Shown: positions 44,073-53,843 of the stretch, in pieces
How positions within the stretch are numbered: position 1 is the first letter of the stretch
Layout: every line of letters begins with the position of its first letter
From: Saprospiraceae bacterium
GTDB taxonomy: Bacteria; Bacteroidota; Bacteroidia; Chitinophagales; Saprospiraceae
Reading direction: 5' to 3'
DNA length: 54,789 nt
NCBI GenBank assembly: GCA_020850225.1
Contig: JADZFD010000073.1
Coordinates: forward strand, 1 to 54,789
The notes under the pieces: model-generated
What the model was told of the DNA's origin: nothing
Database searches by the model: none
The model's input: the letters and a program-made list of their open reading frames with translations, nothing else
Translations under genes and position numbers: made by a program

Positions 44073-45451
44073 CTCTTCTGTATTTGTGTTCTGATGCGGG
44101 GATCTGCCCATGCGTACATCAGGTCAGTAATAGTAAGAACGGCTATGGTTATGGTACTGATTACAATCAGAATACCCAGTACGACATTCCAGTCTGCTGT
44201 GTAGATACTGTCATACATCAATCTGCCCATACCCGGTATATTAAAAATCACCTCTATAATGAGTGCGCCGGATATACCTGCTGCCAGTCTGCCACCAAGA
44301 ATGGTTATTAAGGGTAAAAGTACATTAGGGAAAATGTGCCGATACAGCGTCTGTGCTTTGCTGAGTCCCTTTGCATAGGCTGTCATTACATAGGGTTTTG
44401 ATTGTTGATGGATGACGTTGTTGCGAACTATCATACTTAGTGGTGCAATATCGTTGGCTACCATACAGATGATGGGAAGTATAAGTTGATTACTGTTCCT
44501 GAGTAAAGTGATGATGACTGACTGCCCCTGTGGAATATACCATAATCCGGGCGGAGGAAAAATATTGAACAGGTAGCCATATCTGTCAGATGTAAAATAG
44601 ATAATCAGGAGGGACGCCAACCAGAAAACAGGTATAGCGTACAGCATAAACCCAAATACTTGAAATAGCCTGTCAAATAAAGAATTGCGTCTGATTCCTG
44701 CCCACAACCCCAATGGTATTGAGATAAAAGCAGATAATATTAATCCAGTAATAGCCAGCAAAAGTGTAAACTGAAGCGCTGTACCTATTTTGGGTAGTAC
44801 TGCACGGCCGTCCTTGACGGAAAAGCCAAAGTCTCCCAATATAATATTTCGAAGCCAGTTATGAAATTGATTACTTGTACCATGCCACCGGAATACAGGA
44901 TAGTAAAATTGAACCCTACTGCTGCCCATCAACTGAATTGTCTTTAATAGCTTGTCCATGGTTGATTGGATTGTACTATTCTCATGACCTGAATGTGCGG
45001 ATAATTGACTGAGCACATTTATGTCTTTTTCAAACTGGATTTGTCGGATTAAATCAGACCATAGGGCAAGACTAATTGAGTCTTGTCTGGATTGAGATAA
45101 AAATACTTTCCTGATCTGGATGTATTCTTCGGTTAGCCTGTAAGAGATTTTTTGTTTGAGCAGCGCATCTGTTAATTCTCTTTGTTCTTTATCCGGTATG
45201 TCATAAGAATATTCTCCGTAAAAATTCGGCAAAACAGAGAAATAAAAGGTAGGCTCATTCAGGTGCAATTTATGATAGATCCGTGCATATTCCTTGCCTG
45301 CAATAGGGCTTTCGGGAGAAATACCCTGCATGGTCATAAGTGATTCCACAGGATCTCCGGGTACTAATTTACTCAAAAAGAATGCAATAAGTACTACTAT
45401 AAATAATGTAGGTAAAAACAGCACAATTCTTTTGAATAAAAATCGGGTCAT
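44069..45451 (-). CDS. Oligopeptide-type ABC transporter permease (OppB-like, with periplasmic insertion)
   Basis: Partner permease of OppC, 460 residues, versus about 310 for a normal OppB. The first helix (FKRIVLFLPTLFIVVLIAFF) and LVPGDPVESLM are standard. The C-terminal core has FTLLLAITGLILSAFIS, EAA-type loop VMTAYAKGLSKAQTLYRHI and NVLLPLITILGG. Between residues about 50 and 210 is an extra, mostly helical, extracytoplasmic insertion (VLPNFYGEYSYDIPDKEQ, LLKQKISYRLTEEYIQ). This accounts for the added length and is probably a Bacteroidota feature that modifies docking of the binding protein. It overlaps oppC by 4 nt. Confidence 0.92.
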   Translation of the reverse strand: MTRFLFKRIVLFLPTLFIVVLIAFFLSKLVPGDPVESLMTMQGISPESPIAGKEYARIYHKLHLNEPTFYFSVLPNFYGEYSYDIPDKEQRELTDALLKQKISYRLTEEYIQIRKVFLSQSRQDSISLALWSDLIRQIQFEKDINVLSQLSAHSGHENSTIQSTMDKLLKTIQLMGSSRVQFYYPVFRWHGTSNQFHNWLRNIILGDFGFSVKDGRAVLPKIGTALQFTLLLAITGLILSAFISIPLGLWAGIRRNSLFDRLFQVFGFMLYAIPVFWLASLLIIYFTSDRYGYLFNIFPPPGLWYIPQGQSVIITLLRNSNQLILPIICMVANDIAPLSMIVRNNVIHQQSKPYVMTAYAKGLSKAQTLYRHIFPNVLLPLITILGGRLAAGISGALIIEVIFNIPGMGRLMYDSIYTADWNVVLGILIVISTITIAVLTITDLMYAWADPRIRTQIQKR

Positions 45452-45453
45452 TA

Positions 45454-47205
45454 TTACTGATTAGGTACAGTACTGCCTGTATATTGAAAAGTGTTGGCCA
45501 TGTATCCCGGCCTTTTTGATGTGGCTGATGCCTTCCATTTCCCGGATATGATTATTCTTTCTTCAGGTGCATACAGAAAAATACATGCCTGATCATCGTA
45601 GATCAATTGCTGGATTTTTTTATATAATTCTATTCGTTCATTTGCATTTTTGGTTGAAGGAATTTTGTCAATCAATTGATCTGTTTCAGCGTTTTTATAT
45701 GCTATATCATTGGCGCCATCCGGTGTATTGTTAGCGGAATTCCATCTGGACAGGTCATCCCAGATTTGTACATCCTGAGACAGAATAGAAGGAATTAACT
45801 GATATTTACGGGTACGAACATGCTCGCTTCTTATAAGTTTCATATCCTTTTCTGTTATCTTGATTGCAATTCCTGCTTTGCGTGCATTTTCCTGCAGGAG
45901 AAGTGCGATATTTTTTCCGAGTTCCTGTCCGGTGATCAGTATCTCGATTTCTAAATTCTGTTTTTTACCCTGAACCATTTTATCCAGTATTCCATCCCGA
46001 TCTGAATCGCTCCATCCCGATGATACAAGGAGGTTTTTAGCCATTTCTATATCAAAAGCAACTGGTTTCAGACTACTGTTATTGGTGGCTTTAAGAGGAT
46101 GGACAGGCCCTGTGGTTCTTACGGCTTTGCCATGTTCAAATTTATTTATAATATTATCAGTATCAATTAAGTGAGCAAGTGCTTTACGAACATGGATGTC
46201 TTTGAGTATCTCATCGTCATTATTGATAAGGATGTAATATTGTTTGGTTAAGGACGGATGAAAAAACTGTAGTTTTTGTTTCATGACCGGATCGTTTTCA
46301 AGATCATTGTATGCATCAGAAGATACTTCATTCATAACGTCAATATTACCACTTTTAAGCTGTGCCAGAGCAGTAATCTCATCGACTATTACATGAAAGA
46401 TGATTTTATCAGGTCCTTGTTCCAGATTAGAAATGCTCGTTTTTTTAGCCCAATAATCAGGTTTCTTTTCAAGTACTATATTCTGATCTGCTGTCCAGGA
46501 CACAAACCGGTATGGACCTGCTCCCGATATTTTATCTCTGGAATAAACCGTTGAATTGAATGATTCTGCAAAACCTTGCAATGTCTTGTCTTCCTGAAGC
46601 TGTTTTTTGTTTTTATCAGTAAATTTGTTGTAAGGGTAAGCACCCAAAATGTTCAGGCTGTCAAAAAAATATTGAGGATACAGTTCCAGATTGGTACATG
46701 TCTCTAAGGCGAGCATGTAGTCTTTGTCAAATATTACCCGGCATTTCCGGGTGTCTGACGGGTCAGGTATAATATCGGTTATATTTTCAGTAAAGCTTCT
46801 GTATTTGCCGGCATCGGTCATTGGCAGGTTTATTGCTTTCAATGTAAAAATATAATCATTTGCCGTAACCGGACTACCGTTGTCCCATCGGGCATCTTCC
46901 CTGAATTCTATGTCAAAGGCAATACCACCCTTGTAAATACCTGTATCTATAGCTATTTCTTCCGGCATTTGTTGGATTAATACGGGCTCAAGCTGGAGGG
47001 ATGCGGGATTATAATCTGCAAGCGGCACATATATGTATTGATATACTTCTCTGGCAACCGGGTTGGGAAATAACAACGGATTGAGCCGGTCAGGATCTTT
47101 TTTTAATCTGATATGCAGAATGCTTTCAGGTGTGTCAGTACTGTTTTTACAGGACACCAAGCCAATTAAAAATACAGATATTAGCAAATATTTGGAAACT
47201 GACAT
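45454..47205 (-). CDS. ABC transporter substrate-binding lipoprotein (OppA/SBP_bac_5)
   Basis: Extracytoplasmic solute-binding lipoprotein for peptides or similar. The ATG at 47205 (MSVSKYLLISVFLIGLVSC) is chosen because it gives a perfect lipoprotein signal with Cys19; a longer frame to 47238 is unlikely. It has 583 residues. The SBP_bac_5 pattern includes DPDRLNPLLFPNPVAREVYQ, FREDARWDNGSPVTANDYIF, GAGPYRFVSW and HVRKALAHLID. No acidic +2 retention or KDD surface signal follows the Cys. The substrate is unknown. It is the first gene of the oppABC set, with 2 nt to oppB. No OppD/OppF ATPases are present in the window. Confidence 0.93.
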   Translation of the reverse strand: MSVSKYLLISVFLIGLVSCKNSTDTPESILHIRLKKDPDRLNPLLFPNPVAREVYQYIYVPLADYNPASLQLEPVLIQQMPEEIAIDTGIYKGGIAFDIEFREDARWDNGSPVTANDYIFTLKAINLPMTDAGKYRSFTENITDIIPDPSDTRKCRVIFDKDYMLALETCTNLELYPQYFFDSLNILGAYPYNKFTDKNKKQLQEDKTLQGFAESFNSTVYSRDKISGAGPYRFVSWTADQNIVLEKKPDYWAKKTSISNLEQGPDKIIFHVIVDEITALAQLKSGNIDVMNEVSSDAYNDLENDPVMKQKLQFFHPSLTKQYYILINNDDEILKDIHVRKALAHLIDTDNIINKFEHGKAVRTTGPVHPLKATNNSSLKPVAFDIEMAKNLLVSSGWSDSDRDGILDKMVQGKKQNLEIEILITGQELGKNIALLLQENARKAGIAIKITEKDMKLIRSEHVRTRKYQLIPSILSQDVQIWDDLSRWNSANNTPDGANDIAYKNAETDQLIDKIPSTKNANERIELYKKIQQLIYDDQACIFLYAPEERIIISGKWKASATSKRPGYMANTFQYTGSTVPNQ

Positions 47206-47384
47206 AGGATTGAATTTATATACCACAAAATTAATCAAATTCTACACTGTATGAAGCTTGTTTGCTTAATAACATGTTAATTGATAAAAATAATATGCAT
47301 CCGGATAGCATTGTTATATATCAGCTGTACAATAAATTGATTTGTAATTATTATAGAAAATTCGGACTATGGTGTTACAAGGTT

Positions 47385-47392
47385 TATATTTG
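47385..47392 (+). promoter_or_regulatory. Candidate -7 box (TATATTTG) of the YhhN gene
   Basis: TATATTTG is an exact TAnnTTTG match ending 28 nt upstream of the ATG at 47421. No TTG is found at the proper distance, so the evidence is the single box. Confidence 0.4.
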
Positions 47393-47420
47393 CAAATGAA
47401 AATTTTTAAATTGATTTTTT

Positions 47421-48086
47421 ATGTTCAAAAGATTTAAATTCTTTACTATATTTTATCTGATTATAGTTGTCTTGAATATCGTGGTTTTGTACTATATCAA
47501 AGACTACAGGATGGTTGTAAAGCCTATGATAATGGGTAGCCTCATAGGGTTTTATACAGGTAATGTAGTGAAGCAATCTCCGGTATTTTTGCTGGGTATG
47601 GTATTTGCTTTAATCGGTGATATTTTTCTTCTTTTTGATAATGAGTTGTTTTTTATTATCGGTCTGGGTGGATTTCTGCTGATGCAGGTATTTTATACAG
47701 CCGAATTTTTTAAGGACAGGGCGGACAGTATTAAACAAGCTGTACTACCCATAGTGATTGTTTATATTGTCGGTTTGATATTCCTTATACTGATGTGGCC
47801 CGGACTGGGAGATTTGAAATGGCCGGTAATGATGTATGCCATAGCAATAACAACCATGGTCAGCAGTGCTTTTTTACGCAATAAAGATGTAATATGGTAT
47901 AATGCAGTGATTTGGGGTGTTTTGTTGTTCCTATTGTCCGATGCATGGCTTGGAATGGCAAAATTCGGTGTAGTGAACAGTAGCCTGGATAGCGTAATTG
48001 TTATGCTGTCGTATATGGCAGCTCAATATCTGATAGTAAGGGGAATAACAGAAAGAGAAGTGCCTGTTCCTATGGAAGTAAAATAA
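47421..48086 (+). CDS. YhhN-family membrane protein (lysoplasmalogenase-like)
   Basis: 221 residues with about seven to eight transmembrane helices. The conserved parts are VVKPMIMGSLIGFY (the KP motif in helix 2) and GMVFALIGDIFLLFD (the GD motif in helix 3), which identify the YhhN/TMEM86 family. Eukaryotic TMEM86B hydrolyses lysoplasmalogens, but bacterial YhhN function is not settled. The last helices include WGVLLFLLSDAWLGM. It is divergent from the opp operon and followed by the HupE-like gene after 65 nt on the same strand. Confidence 0.85.
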   Translation: MFKRFKFFTIFYLIIVVLNIVVLYYIKDYRMVVKPMIMGSLIGFYTGNVVKQSPVFLLGMVFALIGDIFLLFDNELFFIIGLGGFLLMQVFYTAEFFKDRADSIKQAVLPIVIVYIVGLIFLILMWPGLGDLKWPVMMYAIAITTMVSSAFLRNKDVIWYNAVIWGVLLFLLSDAWLGMAKFGVVNSSLDSVIVMLSYMAAQYLIVRGITEREVPVPMEVK

Positions 48087-48151
48087 TGTTATAATTGTAA
48101 ATATCCAACAGGTACAAATTACTCGATTAATACATGAAATAAAATCATTAT

Positions 48152-48721
48152 ATGTTCTATGAATTTTTAAAACTCGGTTTAGAGCACATTCTGGATTTGA
48201 ATGGGTTTGATCACATACTTTTTGTTACAGTACTGTGTGCGCTGTATAATGTTACTCAATGGAAAAAGATACTGATACTCGTTACAGCATTTACCCTGGG
48301 ACACAGCCTGACGCTTGTGCTGTCTTCATTGGATATGGTACGGATTGCCCCGGATTTGGTAGAAACCCTTATTCCCATCACGATTATTATTACAGCCATT
48401 ATTAATATATTTATGTCAGACAGTCACCATGTAAATGAGAAGAATATACGAATTAACTATCTAATGGCATTGTTGTTTGGATTGATTCATGGTCTGGGGT
48501 TTTCCAATTATTTCAAAGCCATTATGGGCAGGGAGCAGAGCATTATCAAGCCGCTATTTGCATTTAACGTGGGCGTTGAGTTGGGACAGATTGTTATAGT
48601 TGCCTGTGTGATGCTGTTGGGATATGTCTGTATGAGTGTATTGAAAATACCTAAGAAATACTGGACATCGACAATTTCTGTATTGGCCATTGCGGCATCG
48701 GTCTGGATTTTGGTACAATAA
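48152..48721 (+). CDS. HupE/UreJ-like membrane protein
   Basis: 189 residues, about six transmembrane helices. Conserved His-rich signature segments are LGLEHILDLNGFDHILFV, AFTLGHSLTLVLSS and LFGLIHGLGFSN, which match the HupE/UreJ-2 family. Family members are linked to nickel or cobalt uptake, but this branch in Bacteroidota often occurs without any nickel enzyme gene nearby, as is the case here. The metal role is therefore an inference from the family's His residues. It is on the same strand after the YhhN gene and converges on birA. Confidence 0.82.
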   Translation: MFYEFLKLGLEHILDLNGFDHILFVTVLCALYNVTQWKKILILVTAFTLGHSLTLVLSSLDMVRIAPDLVETLIPITIIITAIINIFMSDSHHVNEKNIRINYLMALLFGLIHGLGFSNYFKAIMGREQSIIKPLFAFNVGVELGQIVIVACVMLLGYVCMSVLKIPKKYWTSTISVLAIAASVWILVQ

Positions 48722-48756
48722 GCTTTCAGGTGCTGTATTTGATGCATTCCGATGGG

Positions 48757-49518
48757 TTAGATGATGTAACTAACTTCTTTAAACATGTATAATCGGGTAC
48801 TTCCATCTTCTTTAAGCATGACTAACCGTCCATCCGGGTCTGTGCCCTGAATGACACCATAAAAAGGTATTCCGTCAGCTTCTTTGTAAAGAGCTTTTAC
48901 ACCTGATCTGTACAGATTTTTAAGATAGATACTTTTGATGTACCGGTATTTGCCGGCTTTAAGAAGCAGATAATAGTATTCTAGATGGCAGGATAGTTTT
49001 TCGAGTACCGCTTTTATATCATAAACCTGATCAGTAATCATCGACATGGAAGCAGGATTGGGTATATTATCGGGAAATTCTGATTGATTGACGTTGAGTC
49101 CGATACCGATGACTGTAGCTTTGATATAATTACCTGCCAGAATATTCTGAATCAGGATACCGGTGATTTTTTTGTCCTTATGATATATGTCGTTAGGCCA
49201 TTTGATGGCGACAGCTATATAGTATTCAGCCAATGTACCCACAAGTGCCAGACTTACAGCCATATTCAGGTAAAACTGGTCGGATGCCTTGATTATATCG
49301 GGGTACAATATGAAGGATACCAATAGGTTTTCTCCCGGATTACTTTGCCAGCCTCTGCCAATTTGTCCTTTACCGGCTGTCTGAAAGTCAGTAATGATAC
49401 ATGTTCCTTCAGGTGGATTGGTTTTTGCTAACAAATCCATAGCATCAATATTGGTAGAATTTGTTTCCGGAAGGAAGATGACATTTTTACCCGTGAATAA
49501 TGGCTGATATGGGTACAT
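48757..49518 (-). CDS. birA: Biotin-[acetyl-CoA-carboxylase] ligase
   Basis: Attaches biotin to the biotin-carboxyl-carrier domain of carboxylases using ATP. The 253 residues are the catalytic domain only: the N-terminal DNA-binding helix-turn-helix of E. coli BirA is absent, so it does not repress biotin genes itself. Motifs are LPETNSTNIDAM, GKGQIGRGWQSNPGENL (adenylate loop), KWPNDIYHKDKKITG and GIGLNVNQSEF. The C-terminal SH3-like domain follows. It starts at the ATG 49518, divergent from rsfS with a 70-bp gap holding a TATCTTTG box facing rsfS. Confidence 0.95.
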   Translation of the reverse strand: MYPYQPLFTGKNVIFLPETNSTNIDAMDLLAKTNPPEGTCIITDFQTAGKGQIGRGWQSNPGENLLVSFILYPDIIKASDQFYLNMAVSLALVGTLAEYYIAVAIKWPNDIYHKDKKITGILIQNILAGNYIKATVIGIGLNVNQSEFPDNIPNPASMSMITDQVYDIKAVLEKLSCHLEYYYLLLKAGKYRYIKSIYLKNLYRSGVKALYKEADGIPFYGVIQGTDPDGRLVMLKEDGSTRLYMFKEVSYII

Positions 49519-49534
49519 ATACTGGTTGTTTTGT

Positions 49535-49542
49535 TATCTTTG
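49535..49542 (+). promoter_or_regulatory. Candidate -7 box (TATCTTTG) of rsfS-ftsH
   Basis: TATCTTTG exactly matches TAnnTTTG, in the divergent gap between birA and rsfS, 46 nt before the rsfS start. No TTG sits at the right distance upstream. Confidence 0.45.
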
Positions 49543-49588
49543 TGCCGTAATATTAATTAAAATTCGAATATAAATAAAATATTTTTTT

Positions 49589-49960
49589 GTGATTCAAACC
49601 GTAAAGGAAGATGTAGAAACGCTAAATCACTGTATAGTCGATGCTATTCAGGATATCAAAGGCAAGAATATACTAAAACTGGATTTGCGTAAAGTAGATG
49701 ATGCTCCTGCAGATTTTTTTATTATATGTGAAGGGGATTCAGTAACACAGATAAAGGCTATTTCTGATAATATCCATCGCAAAACAAATGAGTATTTAGG
49801 GGTAAAAGCCAGCCATATCGAAGGTTTTATGGGTGCAAAATGGGTGCTCGTTGATTATTTTGATACGGTAGTACACATATTTTACCCCGAAACAAGAGCC
49901 TTTTATGAGATAGAGGAACTTTGGGGTGATGCTGCACTGACGAAATATGAAAATGTTTAA
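49589..49960 (+). CDS. rsfS: Ribosome silencing factor RsfS
   Basis: 123-residue protein that binds ribosomal protein uL14 and blocks subunit joining when nutrients are low. The start is GTG at 49589 (reading IQTVKEDVETL). Conserved motifs are DLRKVDDAPADFFIICEGDS, then TQIKAISDNIH, HIEGFMGAKWVLVDYFDTVV and VHIFYPETRAFYEIEELW, the full YbeB/RsfS pattern. It is followed by ftsH after 62 nt on the same strand, an order commonly seen in Bacteroidota, and is divergent from birA. Confidence 0.95.
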   Translation: MIQTVKEDVETLNHCIVDAIQDIKGKNILKLDLRKVDDAPADFFIICEGDSVTQIKAISDNIHRKTNEYLGVKASHIEGFMGAKWVLVDYFDTVVHIFYPETRAFYEIEELWGDAALTKYENV

Positions 49961-50022
49961 GACCTGTATGAGAACTACTTGCAGGTAATAACTGTTAGTT
50001 AATGTTTATGAAAATAAGATAA

Positions 50023-51945
50023 ATGGATAATAAGCAAGATAATAACAAAAACAATACACCGCCTAAATTTCGTATGAGTTCATACTGGATTTACGGGTTG
50101 ATCATCTTAGGGATTTTGACTGTGAATATTTATATCAGTATGAATTCAGGAGTTGAAAATATTGATATTTATACCTTTGAAGATATGGTTAAAAAAGATG
50201 AGGTCGAAAAAATAGACATCATCAATGAAAAGCAGGTAGACGTATTTCTCAAAAAAGAAGTAATAGATGCCAAATATCCTAAACTCAAGGAGAATCAAAT
50301 GTATGGATATAATCCGCAATTTAAGTTTACAATCGGCGATATCGGCAATTTTGAGAAAAGCCTGAAGGAATATGATGCGGAAGGGCACCGGGTAAAGTAT
50401 ACTGTAAAAACAGAAACAAACTACATCGGTCAGATATTGAGCTGGATTCTACCATTCTTAATTATAATTGCTATCTGGTTGTTTCTGATGAGACGGGTAA
50501 GTGGTGAATCAGGTGGCGGATTGGGAGGTCAGATATTCAATATTGGCAAATCCAAGGCAACGCTATTTGATCAGAATACCAAAGTGAATGTAACATTCGC
50601 AGATGTTGCAGGACTTCAGGAAGCTAAGGTTGAGGTAATGGAAGTAGTGGATTTTTTGAAAAATCCTAAGAAATATACTGCATTGGGCGGTAAAATACCT
50701 AAGGGAGTACTACTCGTAGGACCTCCGGGCACTGGTAAAACTTTACTTGCCAAAGCTGTTGCAGGTGAAGCAGGTGTACCATTTTTCTCTATCTCAGGTT
50801 CTGATTTTGTGGAGATGTTTGTAGGTGTAGGTGCTTCAAGAGTTAGAGATTTATTCAAACAGGCAAGAGAAAAGGCACCATGTATCGTGTTTATCGATGA
50901 GATTGATGCTATAGGTCGTGCGCGTGGACGTAATGCAATCCAGGGAGGTAATGATGAACGTGAAAATACACTCAATCAATTGCTGGTGGAGATGGATGGA
51001 TTCAGCACGGATAAAGGCGTAATCCTCATGGCAGCCACCAACAGGCCGGATATCCTGGATACAGCCTTGCTGAGACCCGGACGATTTGACAGACAGATAG
51101 GTATAGATCCGCCTGATATCATAGGCAGAGAGGAGATATTCAGGGTTCATCTTCGGGGAATTAAGGTTGGTAAGGATGTAGAACCGAATATCCTTGCCGA
51201 AATGACACCGGGATTTGCCGGAGCCGACATAGCCAATATATGTAATGAAGCAGCATTGGTAGCTGCCCGTCGAGGTAAAAATGAAGTAGAACTGGATGAT
51301 TTCTACTATGCACTGGACAGGGTAATTGGTGGTCTTGAGAAAAAACATAAGCTGATATCACCCGTCGAGAAAGAGATTATTGCCTATCATGAAGCTGGTC
51401 ACGCTATTTGTGGATGGTTTTTGGAACATGCAAGTCCTTTGGTGAAAGTTACAATAGTACCACGTGGTATGGGTACATTGGGCTATGCTCAGTATCTGCC
51501 CAAAGAAGAATATATCATACGGACTGAACAATTGCTTGACAGGATGTGTATGACATTGGGAGGAAGAGCAGCAGAGAAGGTTGTTTTTGATAAAATATCT
51601 ACAGGAGCCCAGAATGACCTGGATCAGGTGACAAAGATGGCATATGGTATGGTAACAGTATATGGTATGAATAATAAGGTAGGAAACGTTTCCTTCTATG
51701 CCATGTCACAGGATCAGTTCAATAAACCATATTCCAATGAAACAGCTAAGTTGATTGACGAAGAAGTCAGAAATTTGGTTGAGGCACAGTATCAGAGGGC
51801 TCAAAATCTACTGATAGAAAAAAGGAATGAACTCAATATGTTAGCTAAAACATTGCTGGAAAAAGAGGTGTTGTTGAAATCGGATGTTGAAAGATTAATC
51901 GGACCGCGTCCCATTCCCGTAGATGAATTGGCAGTATCTCAGTAA
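50023..51945 (+). CDS. ftsH: ATP-dependent zinc metalloprotease FtsH
   Basis: Membrane-anchored AAA+ protease that degrades misfolded membrane and cytoplasmic proteins. It has 640 residues. Two transmembrane helices lie at about 22-42 and 140-158 with a periplasmic region between them. The AAA domain has Walker A GPPGTGKT at 233-240, Walker [12 protein letters not shown] and the second-region RPGRFDRQ. The zinc site is HEAGH at 456-460, followed by a distal GAQNDLDQ containing the third ligand Asp. All catalytic residues are present. It probably shares a transcript with rsfS. Confidence 0.97.
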   Translation: MDNKQDNNKNNTPPKFRMSSYWIYGLIILGILTVNIYISMNSGVENIDIYTFEDMVKKDEVEKIDIINEKQVDVFLKKEVIDAKYPKLKENQMYGYNPQFKFTIGDIGNFEKSLKEYDAEGHRVKYTVKTETNYIGQILSWILPFLIIIAIWLFLMRRVSGESGGGLGGQIFNIGKSKATLFDQNTKVNVTFADVAGLQEAKVEVMEVVDFLKNPKKYTALGGKIPKGVLLVGPPGTGKTLLAKAVAGEAGVPFFSISGSDFVEMFVGVGASRVRDLFKQAREKAPCIVFIDEIDAIGRARGRNAIQGGNDERENTLNQLLVEMDGFSTDKGVILMAATNRPDILDTALLRPGRFDRQIGIDPPDIIGREEIFRVHLRGIKVGKDVEPNILAEMTPGFAGADIANICNEAALVAARRGKNEVELDDFYYALDRVIGGLEKKHKLISPVEKEIIAYHEAGHAICGWFLEHASPLVKVTIVPRGMGTLGYAQYLPKEEYIIRTEQLLDRMCMTLGGRAAEKVVFDKISTGAQNDLDQVTKMAYGMVTVYGMNNKVGNVSFYAMSQDQFNKPYSNETAKLIDEEVRNLVEAQYQRAQNLLIEKRNELNMLAKTLLEKEVLLKSDVERLIGPRPIPVDELAVSQ

Positions 51946-52182
51946 TATAAGATTTTTCGTAGCCGTAAGCTCATGAAAATTACAGCAGGTTAGTTGTTTT
52001 TTATGTTGGCATATTTCATTCTTGTACAGTTAGTATGTACTCTTCGCTTTGTATTGTGTTTTTGATGCAATACACTATAATTCGGTATTTAAGTTTTAGA
52101 GGATTAATCTAAATATCTGACATTTTCGTTTATGTTAATTAAAAAGTAGTATCTTTAACCTTAGATTATTAACAAGATACGG

Positions 52183-53739
52183 ATGCTTACCAAAGTTTTT
52201 GCCAGTTCTGTTCATGGAGTGGAAGCTCAGACCATTACTGTTGAAGTAAATGCAGGTGGTACGGTTGCTATGGGAAAACAGGGATATTTCCTTGTGGGAC
52301 TTCCGGACAATGCTGTCAAGGAAGGCTGGCAAAGGATAGAAGCAGCCATTAAAAATATCGGATTAAGTGTTCCCCGCGTAAAACTGGTTGTTAATCTGGC
52401 TCCGGCAGATATCCGGAAAGAAGGATCAGCGTATGATCTGCCGATAGCTATGGGAATACTGGCGTCTACCGGTCAGCTAAAGACAGAAGACATTGGGAAA
52501 TACATTTTTATGGGAGAAGTCGCGCTGGATGGCGAACTCCGCCCCATTAAAGGTGCGTTGCCTATAGCTATACAGGCGCGTAATGAGGGCTTTAAATCGT
52601 TTATTCTACCTAAGGATAATGCCAGGGAAGCAGCCATTGTCAATGACCTGGATGTGTATGGTGTCTCAAATATGAAAGAAGCTATTGATTTCATTAACGG
52701 AGATATAGAATTGATGCCGGTAAGTTACGACACCCGTGAAGTGTTTAAGGATACCAATAATCAGTATGCCATAGATTTTAATGATGTCAAAGGTCAGGAA
52801 AATATCAAGCGCGCCCTGGAAATCGCTGCTGCAGGAGGTCATAATGTAATATTGATAGGACCTCCGGGTGCCGGTAAAACCATGCTTGCAAGAAGGTTGC
52901 CAACTATACTGCCGCCACTGAATCTGTATGAGGCTTTGGAAACAACCAAGATACACTCCGTCGCTGGTATTCTAGCGGCTAATTCGTCACTGATTACAGA
53001 AAGACCATTCCGTTCGCCGCACCACACAATCAGTGATGTGGCACTGGTAGGCGGCGGCTCCAACCCCAATCCCGGAGAAATTTCACTGGCTCACAATGGG
53101 GTACTTTTCCTGGATGAATTGCCTGAATTCAAACGTCAGGTACTGGAAGTAATGCGCCAACCTATGGAGGAGCGTAAAGTTACTATTTCGAGAGCCAAAG
53201 TATCAGTAGACTATCCTGCCAGTTTTATGCTTATAGCGTCGATGAATCCATGCCCTTGCGGCTACTATAATCATCCCGAAAAGGAATGTGTATGTGGTCC
53301 CGGAGTAGTCAAAAAGTACCTTAACAAGATATCAGGTCCCTTACTGGACAGAATTGATTTGCATGTCGAGGTGACACCTGTGTCCTATGATGAATTATCC
53401 AGTATAGAGTACACAGCCGAGCCCAGTTCTCTGATAGTTGAGAGAGTAGTACGTGCCAGAGAGATTCAGAATGAACGCTTTAAAGGCCATGAAGGTATAT
53501 TTAGCAATGCGCAGATGCCAAGCCGCATGGTTAGGGATGTGTGTGCATTGACACCTGCAGGTACTACTTTGCTAAAAACAGCCATGAACAGATTGCAGCT
53601 GTCAGCCAGAGCCTATGACAGAATTCTGAAGGTAGCCAGGACGGCAGCAGACCTGGCAGGTAGTACAGATATAAAAATAGAACACCTTGCCGAAGCCATA
53701 CAGTACCGGAGTCTTGACAGAGAAGGATGGGCAGGATAA
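52183..53739 (+). CDS. ComM/YifB-family magnesium-chelatase-like AAA ATPase
   Basis: 518 residues. The N-terminal S5-fold domain (about 1-170) includes KQGYFLVGLPDNAVKE and LNLAPADIRKEG without the clear protease dyad. The AAA+ core has Walker A GPPGAGKT at 226-233, Walker B HNGVLFLDELPEF, and RPFRSPHHTISD. A Cys-rich CPCGYYNHPEKECVCG stretch and the C-terminal helical lid (LSARAYDRILKVARTAADL) complete the Mg-chelatase-type fold. In competent bacteria ComM is a branch-migration helicase for integrating transforming DNA. Whether this organism is competent is unknown, so the role is from family knowledge. Confidence 0.93.
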   Translation: MLTKVFASSVHGVEAQTITVEVNAGGTVAMGKQGYFLVGLPDNAVKEGWQRIEAAIKNIGLSVPRVKLVVNLAPADIRKEGSAYDLPIAMGILASTGQLKTEDIGKYIFMGEVALDGELRPIKGALPIAIQARNEGFKSFILPKDNAREAAIVNDLDVYGVSNMKEAIDFINGDIELMPVSYDTREVFKDTNNQYAIDFNDVKGQENIKRALEIAAAGGHNVILIGPPGAGKTMLARRLPTILPPLNLYEALETTKIHSVAGILAANSSLITERPFRSPHHTISDVALVGGGSNPNPGEISLAHNGVLFLDELPEFKRQVLEVMRQPMEERKVTISRAKVSVDYPASFMLIASMNPCPCGYYNHPEKECVCGPGVVKKYLNKISGPLLDRIDLHVEVTPVSYDELSSIEYTAEPSSLIVERVVRAREIQNERFKGHEGIFSNAQMPSRMVRDVCALTPAGTTLLKTAMNRLQLSARAYDRILKVARTAADLAGSTDIKIEHLAEAIQYRSLDREGWAG

Positions 53740-53843
53740 GACATAATGTGGAACCGTAAAGAACAGTATGTCCAGGGTTTTCATATTATATTCAACAGAT
53801 TCTTATATTTTACATCGTATTTTTACAATTTACAAGAATACTT

